From Gambelia wislizenii (taxonomy: Eukaryota > Chordata > Lepidosauria > Squamata > Crotaphytidae), in the NCBI GenBank assembly GCA_030847615.1, contig JAUMIR010000002.1, positions 241,075,809 through 241,139,808 on the forward strand: 64,000 nt of DNA, read 5' to 3'. Positions 55,883 to 64,000 of this stretch are shown piece by piece (position 1 is the first letter of the stretch; each line of letters begins with the position of its first letter). The notes below the pieces were generated by a model, which saw only the letters and a program-made list of their open reading frames with translations, was not told where the DNA came from and ran no database searches. The position numbers and the translations under genes are program-made.

Positions 55883-56113
55883 GAATAGGTCCAGCTGGTG
55901 GGGAAAACAATTTGATGTTACTTGATCCAGGGCCTGCCTTCCAAGCTTAGAGCAAGCAGGTGCCACCACACTGCTCATTGCTTTGTGTCGCTGTTGCTGC
56001 CACAGATAACAGATAACATGATCTGTGGGTGTGCGAGAGCTTGTGTCTGATAAAAGAGTACACAAACTTGAATTCTCCTCTAAACTGGGGGCTGCTAGAA
56101 CAAAAAGACCATG

Positions 56114-56472
56114 ATTTATTGCAGTGGCTCTTAACCTTTTCTTTACTAGGACCCCCCCTTTAAATACCTTTTGTTGTTGTGGACCTTCAAGACTTAACTC
56201 AAGAACAACAACAACAATAATACTTGATGATGATGATGATGATGATACAATTACACCATCCATCCCTCAGAGGCAATGGAGGGGGAGGGAAGACTTTCTT
56301 CTGCTTCTTCCTGCAAGTTTGTGGCTCCTTTGCCTTGGCTCCTGTCATGTGGCCACTTCACTGCAGGGAAAAGGTGGGCCAAGCATCCTTCAAGCCTTTG
56401 CAGACCCCTTGTGAGAACATTATGGACCCCTGGGGGTCCCTGGACCACAGGTTAAGAACCACTGATTTATTG
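56114..56472 (-). mobile_element. Non-autonomous hAT with perfect 8-bp duplication
   Basis: Element 56122-56464 starts CAGTGGCTCTTAACC and ends GGTTAAGAACCACTG. ATTTATTG flanks both sides exactly. It contains (AAC)n at 56203-56216 and (GAT)n at 56225-56246. Confidence 0.9.
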
Positions 56473-56616
56473 TATCTGTAGATTAATTTATCTATTTAAA
56501 ACACCTGGACATCCATGGACTAGTACAGCAGTCCATTCTTCAAAAAGAAGAGTTGCTACTCCTATCAGCCTAGACCAATCTGACAGGCCCTATGCATGTG
56601 CTCAGGAACTCTTTTA

Positions 56617-57895
56617 TCATAGAAGCAAAGAGCTGGAAGAGACCACAAGAGCCATCCAGTCCAACCCCTGCTCTGCAGGACTATCCAATCAAAGCATTCC
56701 TGACAGATGGGCATCCAACCTCTCTTTAAAAACCTCCAAAGAAGGAGACTCCACCACACTACAAGGCTGTGTATTCCACTTCCAAATAGCTCTCACTGTC
56801 AGTAAGTTCTTCCTAATATTTAGGTGGACTCTCTTTTCCTATAACTTGAGTTCATTGCTCTGTGTCCTAGGAGATTTTCAGACAGGCAAAAATCGCCCCT
56901 TGCCGCGCGAGCAGCCTCCCGAAACTGCTGCGCGGCAAAGGTCTTTTTCGGAGGACGCTGTGCCTCTAGCGAAGCCGTCCGTGTCACTTCCGTGAAGCTT
57001 GGGACGGCTCCGCGTCATATTTCAATCACGGGCAGCCTCCGTGCTTGAAATATGGCGCGGAGCCGTCCCAAGCTTCACGGAAGTGACACGGACGGCTTCG
57101 CTAGAGGCACAGCGTCGTCCGAAAAAGACCCTTGCCGCGCAGCAGTTTCGGGAGGCTGCTCGCGCGGCAAGGGGCGATTTTTGCCTGTCTGAAAATCTCC
57201 CTAGTCTCTGGAGCAGTAGAAAACAAGCTTGCTCCATCCTCAGTATGACATCCTTTCAAATATTTAAACATGTCTATCATGTCCCCTCTCAACCTTCTCC
57301 AGGCTAAACATGCCCTGTTCCCTGAGCCGCTCCTCATAGGGCATAATGGCTTCCAGACCTCCTACCATTTTGGTTGCCCTCCTTTGGACACGTTCCAGCT
57401 TGTCAATATCCTTCCTAAATTGTGGTGCCCAGAACTGGACACAGTATTCCAGGTGAGGTCTGGTATGGTCCAGGTGGCACTATTACTTCCCTTGATCTAG
57501 ACACTATACTCCTATTAATGCAGCCTAGAATTGCATTGGCTTTTTTAGCTGCTGGATCACACTGCTGACTCATGTTCAGCTTGTGGTCCACTAAGACTCC
57601 TAGATCCCTTTTGCATATACTGCCCTCAAGCCAGGTGTCACCCATTCTATATCTGTGCATTTCATTTTGACTGCCCAAGTGTTGTATCCTACATTTCTCC
57701 CTATTGAAATACATTTTGTTAGTTTTGGCCCAGCTTTCTAATCTGTTGAGGTCATTTTGGATTCTGATTCTGTCCTCTGGGGTATTAGCTACCCCTCCTA
57801 ATTTGGTGTCATCTACAATCTTGATAAGCATACCCTCTATTCCCTCATCCAAGTCATTGATTAAGATGTTGAATATCACTGGGCCCAGCTTTCAC
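56617..57895 (-). mobile_element. CR1 LINE with RT C-terminal half, split by a hairpin
   Basis: Minus strand: a 154-residue frame (57415-57879) reads INDLDEGIEGMLIKIVDDTK, then GGVANTPEDRIRIQNDLNRL, SWAKTNKMYFNREKC, GDTWLEGSICKRDLGVLVDH, NMSQQCDPAAKKANAILGCI and [14 protein letters not shown], the palm and thumb of CR1 RT. The FADD motif is VDD, so likely inactive. The 3' half follows to 56617 (AGTTGGACTGG-type end words), interrupted at 56870-57200 by a hairpin MITE. Confidence 0.9.
56870..57200. mobile_element. 331-bp hairpin MITE, copy 3
   Basis: 162-7-162 nt layout, target duplication CTA (56867-56869, 57201-57203). By my reading four arm-to-arm mismatches, including the loop-side CAATCACGG / CAAGCACGG that copy 2 also has. 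The uninterrupted CR1 at 61737 shows the empty site with a single CTA, which fixes the element ends as GGAGATTTTC and GAAAATCTCC. Confidence 0.93.
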
Positions 57896-57899
57896 GGGA

Positions 57900-58620
57900 C
57901 ATGAAAGCTGAAATGCAAGAGGAGACCGGTGGATTCCAACTTCTGCTTCTGGGGCAAAGGGAGTCCAAGGCTGCATTTGGGGAGATGCACGTGGTTTTTT
58001 TTTTAAATGTTGCTGAGCCCATCGCTTGCTCCTGACTCGTCTCCTGATCCCAGCCCCATCCTCGCAGGAGCCGGGGCTTCTCCGCTCCTTCCACCCTCTC
58101 CCGCACCCCCGGGCCAGGGGATGATGGCTGGAGCAGCCGGCAGGCGAGAAGAGGAGAAGCCCCGGCAGCCGCCTGGCCCGACCACCCTCCCTCGCTCCCT
58201 CCCTCCCTCGGGCACCCTGGGCCGCCGGGCGACCTTGCGGGGCGTCTCGCGTTACCCAGCCTGCCGGCGCCATGAATAATGCAGGCCGGGCCGTGTCGTG
58301 CTCAATAGCTCGCGGCTAATTTGCTGTTCGCTCCTTTTGTGCGCCGGCCCGGACGGGACTTTAATGGATGTCACGATGAGCGGGGGAAACCTGAGAGCCG
58401 CCTCCCCGCCCCGGCCCTCCGCTGCGGCCTCAGCCCCCCCCCGCCTCCGCACCCCCTCCTAGGTCGCAGGGAAAGGGCCCGGGGGAGGGAGGGAGCCCCA
58501 TCGCAACCCCCCTCCTGCAAAAACACCATTAGTAATCACCTGAATAGCCTGTACTGTGAATAGCTTCGGTTGAGTTACGTTGACCTGAGAGAAACATATG
58601 GAGCCCCCAAAATAAAGTGT
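57900..58620. promoter_or_regulatory. CpG-rich island, second candidate regulatory region
   Basis: 58000-58520 is GC- and CpG-rich. At its core, 58262-58400, it holds sharp, non-repetitive words (GCGCCATGAATAATGCAGG, CTCAATAGCTCGCGGCTAAT, ACTTTAATGGATGTCACGAT) unlike any transposon in the window, and at 58527-58570 ACCATTAGTAATCACCTGAA. TAATT-type homeodomain-like sites are present. I read it as a possible promoter/enhancer island; no exon is demonstrable. Confidence 0.45.
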
Positions 58621-58734
58621 TGCCCGGCCCCCCAACATTCCTTAAACCAGCCCTGCGTTGATCCCCCAGCCCAGCCCCATTACTTCTTCAAGATCTTGAC
58701 CAGAAGGCCATGTGAACAGTGAGCCAGTCAGAAG

Positions 58735-59600
58735 TGACCGCCAGTTCCAATTCAGCACAAAGCCAATTCAGTGCCAGTTCCAATTCAGTGCAAGTCCAAC
58801 TCAGCACCGGTTCCAATTCAGCACAAAGCCGATTCAGCGCCAGTTCCAATTCAGCGCGAAGCCAATTCAGCACCGGTTCCAATTCAGCACAAATCCAACT
58901 CAGCACCGGTTCCAATTCAGCACAAAGCCGATTCAGCGCCAGTTCCAATTCAGCGCGAAGCCAATTCAGCACCGGTTCCAGTTCAGCACAAATCCAACTC
59001 AGCACCGGTTCCAATTCAGCACAAAGCCGATTCAGCGCCAGTTCCAATTCAGCGCGAAGCCAATTCAGCACCGGTTCCAGTTCAGCACAAATCCAACTCA
59101 GCACCGGTTCCAATTCAGCACGAAGCCAATTCAGCACCTGTTCCAATTCAGCGCGAAGCCAATTCAGCACCGGTTCCAATTCAGCACAAAGCCAATTCAG
59201 TGCCAGTTCCAATTCAGCACAAATCCAACTCAGCACCGGTTCCAATTCAGCACAAAGCCGATTCAGCGCCAGTTCCAATTCAGCGCGAAGCCAATTCAGC
59301 ACCGGTTCCAGTTCAGCACAAATCCAACTCAGCACCGGTTCCAATTCAGCACAAAGCCGATTCAGCGCCAGTTCCAATTCAGCGCGAAGCCAATTCAGCA
59401 CCGGTTCCAGTTCAGCACAAATCCAACTCAGCACCGGTTCCAATTCAGCACGAAGCCAATTCAGCACCTGTTCCAATTCAGCGCGAAGCCGATTCAACAC
59501 CGGTTCCAATTCAGCACATCCCAACTCAGCGCCGGTTCCAATTCAGCGCAAAGCTAATTCAGTGCCGGTTCCAATTCAACGCAAAGCCGGCCTCTCTTCC
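58735..59600. repeat. 33-bp minisatellite with 99- and 330-bp higher-order periods
   Basis: About 26 units of 33 bp around the word CAGCACCGGTTCCAATTCAG. AAATCCAACT begins units at 58891, 58990, 59089, 59221, 59320 and 59419: steps of 99, 99, 132, 99, 99. A 330-bp block repeats (58891/59221, 58990/59320, 59089/59419). Because 33 is divisible by 3, three plus frames (281-299 residues) and one minus frame (278) stay open as 11-residue repeats. No start, signal or splice context supports translation. Confidence 0.95.
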
Positions 59601-59624
59601 CCAGAGGCAGAGCAGTGAGTGAGC

Positions 59625-59990
59625 CCCACACCATCCCACTGAGCCAAGCCAATGGGCACAGCGTGCCCCCCACCTCCTGAAGCAGTCCCCCAGGCCAGGA
59701 CCTTTGGCGGATCCCCCTACCTACTGCTAGGCTAAGGGCAGCCATACGTTCGACAGGATTTAGGATACAAAATGAAAACAAGTTAGTTGAAACGATGATG
59801 ACACCAAAGTAATTTTTATATTTATTCTTTTAATAAACAACAACAACCCTAAATGGATTTACATAATAAAAGCTTGCAATCATATCCCAGCCAGGGGCCC
59901 CTCCTAATCCCAGCCCCCAAGCTAGAGCCCTGTCAGCCCCCCTGCTTTGTGGGGGGGGGCATGCTCTCAAGCCTCCCACTTTCTCACTTT
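59625..59990. other. Unassigned DNA
   Basis: Nothing recognised apart from a G9-like run near 59950. Confidence 0.4.
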
Positions 59991-59994
59991 CTCA

Positions 59995-60250
59995 TCAGCA
60001 AACTTCACTTGCTGCAAACTGTTTCCAAAGTGCAAAAGTAGTTTGCATTCAGTTAACTCAGGAGGGGGAAGAGGACAGGAGGGGGCAGAATTGTGTCCTT
60101 CCCAGTACTGTAGACTCAAGCAAAAGCAAACTGCTGCAGCCTTTCCCAGCTTGGGTGTTCTTTCTCATTAATAACTTTTGTGCCTTGCTCGTATGCTGAT
60201 GTTGCCTACCCACACATTTCATCTGTGAAAAGTTATAGGGCAGGCAGGCA
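59995..60250 (+). mobile_element. Fragment of the CATACCCTCC element family
   Basis: Shares GTTTGCATTCAGTTAACTCA, CAAGCAAAAGCAAACTGCTG, TTGGGTGTTCTTTCTCATTA and TTTCATCTGTGAAA with 27640-27875. Ends lost. Confidence 0.6.
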
Positions 60251-60254
60251 CCAT

Positions 60255-61365
60255 GGGCACACTTGGTGCTATGGTGTATGTTGTAGATTCAGAAAGAGAA
60301 GAGGAAAAACAGCTGTAAGGCTAGAGATGAGGCACTTTGCTGAGTATCTCTTCTCCCACACATTTCTCCTAACCCCAGGCTCCCAAGCTAGAGCTCTGTC
60401 AGCCCCCCTCCCCTTTGTGGGGGCACAGTAACAAAAGTCAGTCAAGAGGTTTGGGCACATGAGGCAGAAAATCCTACAGCGCCCTGCCAATCAAACAAAA
60501 CACAGTCATAACAAAGTAGATAAGAAAGAATTCACAGTCCTTTCCTGACACCTAACCTCTCTTGCCCAGAGGACTGTGAACACTGTAAAATGCTGCATAA
60601 ATATTTGGTATTCTTAATCACGACACAACCTCTGAGCGTGTGCAGTAAGTTCTTCTCGCAAATCAGGAATCTAGAGGCAGCTGGTGGCTCTGATGTCATT
60701 GGGGTGGTGAATCAATCCACTTTGGGCTTTAGTCCAGCCTTTCAGGAGCTATCCAAGATGCTGCACCAATCTGGGGCACATGGTTCAGCACCTTGGACAG
60801 ATCTGTGAACGTTCAGACTAAAATGGGAGCAAATTCCCTGCCCCAGTGGCATGGAAGCAGCCAGCCAATGCTGCAGGAACCACTGTCCACCAGTGCCCCC
60901 CCCCCACAACAACCTCTCTTTGAACTCAGTTTTCCATCTGTGGGTGGGATTACACTGCTAAGAGTGTTTAAATGAAAGTGGGGTACAGTTTCTAGCCCTA
61001 GCTAGAGGGGTTGTGGGAGTTGCAGTCAGAAAATATCTGGAGGGTCCCACAAATGCCCACTTTGATCTACAGACACGACAAACCGAAAACCATTTTGCTT
61101 CTCCCAAAGAACCTGGGAGCTGTAATTTGGAACTGGTTACCAGACACATATTGAGGCAGAGGAAGAGAGACAGACAGACACAAACACAACAGACAAAGGG
61201 CTGAACCACGCACATCACGGCAGTCTTCGTACCACTGCGCAGACTCCTGGTCTGTTTCTTGAATTCGGCTTCTCTCCCACAGGTATTTCTCCCATCATGA
61301 AATCAAGGAAAGCAACAGCACAGCCTTCTTGAGATACTGTTTCATGGACAGCTGGTTGGCAGTGG
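60255..61365. other. Unassigned DNA
   Basis: No gene or named repeat. Short frames on both strands lack recognisable domains. Confidence 0.4.
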
Positions 61366-61369
61366 GGAA

Positions 61370-61455
61370 ATCTTTTTTTGGACTACAACTCCTATGTGCA
61401 GTGGCCATGCTGTCTGGAGGATTGTGGGAGTTGCAGTCCAAAAGAAGAACTTTCA
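61370..61455. mobile_element. Short palindromic MITE
   Basis: TTTTTTGGACTACAACTCCT mirrored by GGAGTTGCAGTCCAAAAGAA around CAGTGGCCATGCTG. Confidence 0.65.
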
Positions 61456-61477
61456 CAGGCTCTGCTTTGTTTACCAA

Positions 61478-61835
61478 TAGAATAATAGAATCATAGAGTT
61501 GGAAGAGACCACAAGGGCCATCTAGTCCAACCCCCTGCCCTGCAGGAATATACAACCAAAGCACTCCAGACAGATGGCCATCCAGCCTCTGCTTAAAGAC
61601 CTCCAAAGAAGGAGACTCCACCACACTCCAAGGTGGCAGTGTATTCCACTTCCAATCTGCTCTTACTGTCAGGAAGTTCATCCTAATGTTTAGGAGAAAT
61701 CTCTTTTCCTGTAGTTTGAATCCATTCCTCCATATTCTAGTCTCTGGAGCAGCAGAAAACAAGCTTGCTCCATCCTCAGTATGACATCCCTTCAAATATT
61801 TAAACATGGCTATCATGTTACCTCTTGACCTTCTC
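61478..61835 (-). mobile_element. CR1 LINE 3' end (uninterrupted)
   Basis: Minus-strand 3' end begins at ATAGAATAATAGAATCATAG (CR1 octamer tail inverted) and runs through GGGCCATCTAGTCCAACCCC and CTCCAAAGAAGGAGACTCCA to AAATATTTAAACATGGCTAT. Continuous at CTAGTCTCTGG (61737), where the other copy carries a hairpin. Confidence 0.9.
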
Positions 61836-61839
61836 TTAG

Positions 61840-62050
61840 GGATCCTTGCCAGGTACTTCAGCCTGTGGAGTAGGGAGCAGATTCTTCTCAGCTTAACTCT
61901 TGGGGAGATAGAACCAAGGCTAATGTCTGAGAAGACTCCTATATTCTCCCATCTTAAGCTGAAGAAACTGGCTTCAGCTAATATTCAGTGATAGGGATGC
62001 CTGGCCTGTAATAGCTGCTGGCATCTGCTTGATTTATAGCTGATGCTGAA
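61840..62050. other. Unassigned DNA
   Basis: Nothing recognised. Confidence 0.35.
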
Positions 62051-62052
62051 TC

Positions 62053-62139
62053 TCATTTCTTAGGAGCCTTTTGCAACTGCTTGTAAATACGCTCCATCTT
62101 GTTCAGGAGCCGCATCTTGTAATACTGCTTGCCATTATT
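62053..62139 (-). other. Short coding-like frame, possible terminal exon
   Basis: A 28-codon minus-strand frame ending in TGA starts right after an in-frame TAG. It reads QYYKMRLLNKMERIYKQLQK then APKK. Third positions are mostly G or C (AAG CAG TAT TAC AAG ATG CGG CTC CTG AAC AAG ATG GAG), unlike the AT-rich flanks. The preceding AATAG could be a splice acceptor but lacks a good pyrimidine tract. It could be a terminal exon or retrocopy fragment; I do not recognise the protein. Confidence 0.25.
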
Positions 62140-62149
62140 CTATTGGGTC

Positions 62150-62750
62150 ACTTTAAATGTTATATTTTGAGATTAAGACACTGTGTGGCATTAAAAACAG
62201 GCAAATGTTTGAATAAAAACATGAAAGTGCCATTCCTGTAAAGAAATTGGTGCAAAGGAATGTTTAAGTCAGTAATTCTGTTGTTGCTCACATTGCCCAG
62301 TTTCCCAAAAGGATCTACAAAAGCTGATGCCTTAATGCATATTGTTAGGCTTTAAGGTGTCACAAGACTTTTGCCGCTGGGTGTTGCTGCAATATACCAG
62401 GGGAGGGAATCATGCAGTCCTCCAGGTGTTGCTGGACTGCAACTCCCATCAGCTCTTGTCAGCATACCAGTAGTGAGAGATGCTGGGAGTTACAGTCCAA
62501 CAACATCTGGAGGCCCACATAATTCCCATGCCTGCAATAAACTAACATGGCTCCTGGATTCTACTCCTTGATTTGCCAGTCTCCAAAGCCCTTGATCCCT
62601 TAGCATAAGCATAGATCTTTGAGTCTTTTTTACAAAAACAAATTGCATTCCATGAATAATTTTCTGGGCAAGATGGGTTGCTACCATTGGAAGAACTGGG
62701 ATCCCATCCACATGGATCTACATGTAATCTATCTGTAAATAATCTATTAT
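62150..62750. other. Repeat fragment and small MITE
   Basis: 62308-62372 is a further piece of the GATGAAGTGGGCT-type repeat (CAAAAGCTGATGCCTTAATG). 62402-62530 is a small foldback (GAATCATGCAGTCCTCCAGG mirrored by CAACATCTGGAGGCCCACAT). The remainder is unassigned. Confidence 0.5.
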
Positions 62751-62754
62751 TTAT

Positions 62755-62875
62755 CTGTGATTTTGACTCTTTTAAATTTTATTGTAATTGTTTTAAATTT
62801 ACTATTTCTATTTTTGGAAGCCACCTTGGGTCCCACTTTGGGAGAAAGGAGGCATATAAATGAAAACAAACAAAT
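62755..62875 (+). mobile_element. L2-like LINE 3' tail
   Basis: TTTTGGAAGCCACCTTGGGT, GGGAGAAAGGAGGCATATAA ATGAAAACAAACAAA, resembling the tail at 1540-1583. Confidence 0.65.
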
Positions 62876-62879
62876 ATTT

Positions 62880-63610
62880 GATAGGGTTTTATGGTGCTAG
62901 GAATGTCTTTAGAAGCACACGGGATTAAATAGCTGAAGGCAACTGAATATGTTTGGTAGCACTTAAAAACCCAAATGGGGTCTGTAAGCATGCATTACAC
63001 ACAATTACAACTCATGAACATGACAGAGCTGGGCAACCTGTGGGCCTCCAGACACTGGTGGACTGTAGTTTCCATTAGCCCTAGCCATTAGCCAACATTG
63101 CCAATGGTGAAGGCTTGTAGGACCTGCAAATCAACAGTAGTAGGAGAGTCACACTGACATATGAAGAGCCCTGCCAGATTGGACCAAAGGCTGGCACCCT
63201 TTCCCACTGTTGCCCCCCAGAGACCGATGCTCAAAGATTACATGCAGGATGACCCATTGTGACCAGTACCCACTGACAGCTTTATCCTCGCCAAACATGT
63301 CTAATCTCCTTTTAAAGCTACTGTAGCTGGTGGCCCTCACAGCATCTCAAGCAAATTTGTGGAGTAATGCCTCTCCCCCAACTGCATAAAAATTATGGAT
63401 GTTATATACCCTCCTTCTCTTCCTGTGCTCCAACAGCTGATGGTGCAGAATAAATCTTGTTTGTTTCTATCCAAAGCTGAAAACATTCTCAAGTGTGTAC
63501 ATGGTTTCAGTGCCCTCTAGTGTCTAGAAGCGGTGAAGCCATATTCTCCCTCTTTCCCTTGTTAACTGCCCTTGAGTTGACTTGACTCATTGCTCTGCTC
63601 ATGAATCATA
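62880..63610. other. Unassigned DNA, one small MITE
   Basis: 63020-63125 has a weak foldback (CTGTGGGCCTCCAGACACTG start). No gene recognised. Confidence 0.35.
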
Positions 63611-63616
63611 GTATCA

Positions 63617-64000
63617 CTCTCTGGCTTTTCTTTGCAAACGAAGATTCAGGAAGGACTCATCCCGCACTTTCTGCAAGCACGCTGATGACTAAAAAGGCCA
63701 ATCCGAGATAAACAAGTCCGGTTGCAACTGGGTGATGTTTCCAGGTTGTGATTCTTTCTGCGTTGTCGTTTCTCTTCAAGACTTGTTCGGCGTGAGTTCT
63801 CAAATAAGGCTGCAGCATTGTGGATAGTGCGTCTCCATGTTTCCTGATGTGAGGTCAGAGCGGACCATTGTTGGTGATCAATTTGGGCGAGCCTGAGATG
63901 TTGCTTCAGGGAGTCCTTCTATCGCTTTTTTGGAGCGCCCCTCTTATGCTGACCCGTGGAGAGTTCAACGTAGAGTAATATTTTTGGTAGGCAGTGGTCC
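63617..64000 (-). mobile_element. LINE 3' end, third copy, running off the window
   Basis: CTCTCTGGCTTTTCTTTGCA and AACGAAGATTCAGGAAGGAC match the 3' ends at 15188 and 43695. The post-RT region continues to the window edge (LKQHL, LYGEL-type words). A ~20-bp deletion is visible near 63725 relative to the others. Confidence 0.85.

Noticed and set aside
58688..59622. Long open frames of 278-299 residues on both strands
   Set aside because: They are read-through of a 33-bp minisatellite; a unit divisible by three keeps every stop-free frame open. No start context, signal or splice evidence.
1..64000. CRISPR array or bacterial operon
   Set aside because: No spacer-repeat pattern, and all identifiable elements are vertebrate retroposons and DNA transposons.

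Overview
The window is nuclear DNA from a vertebrate, most likely a squamate reptile and probably an iguanian-type lizard. No host protein-coding gene can be assigned with confidence. The DNA is dominated by retroposons and DNA-transposon relics of squamate type: CR1 LINEs, L2-like LINEs, BovB/RTE ends, tRNA-headed SINEs with a CAACAACAAC tail, 5S rRNA-headed SINEs, a Sauria-like SINE, hAT, mariner/Tigger and Harbinger-like MITEs, and many dinucleotide and TTA microsatellites. Almost all open frames are short and fall inside repeats or GC-rich DNA.

Layout. 1-9 kb: LINE 3' ends, SINEs, small palindromic MITEs and simple repeats. 9.0-10.9 kb: a CpG island with two facing CCAAT boxes and candidate splice donors, the best evidence for a host promoter. 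11-29 kb: LINE and SINE fragments, a 5'-truncated LINE with a clean 19-bp target duplication, three ~600-bp GGAnATTATCAGAC elements, a perfect 331-bp hairpin at 22787 and a divergent hairpin at 27971. 29.4-34.3 kb: an ancient, nearly full-length CR1-like element (SGNH esterase, endonuclease, reverse transcriptase pieces in order) broken by a ~0.7-kb foldback. 35-48 kb: solo-LTR-like, mariner/Tigger and LINE relics, including a Tigger-like element carrying a 97-bp tandem array and a LINE copy with a templated insertion. 48.5-57.9 kb: two more hairpins, nested SINE/LINE and hAT copies, and a CR1 reverse-transcriptase fragment. 57.9-58.6 kb: a second CpG-rich segment. 58.73-59.6 kb: a 33-bp minisatellite with 99-bp and 330-bp higher-order periods. 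59.6-64 kb: sparse, with CR1 and LINE fragments and one short coding-like frame at 62.1 kb.

The most unusual system is the hairpin family. Three copies are each exactly 331 bp (162-nt arms, 7-nt loop, 3-bp target duplications). Arm pairing is perfect or nearly so, and most differences between copies appear in both arms of the same copy. The arms therefore seem to be homogenised against each other, or preserved as base-paired structures. Related but diverged elements share the termini and some internal motifs. Two insertions can be compared with unoccupied paralogous sites in the same window. All family names are from reading and memory of consensus features; no database search was possible.
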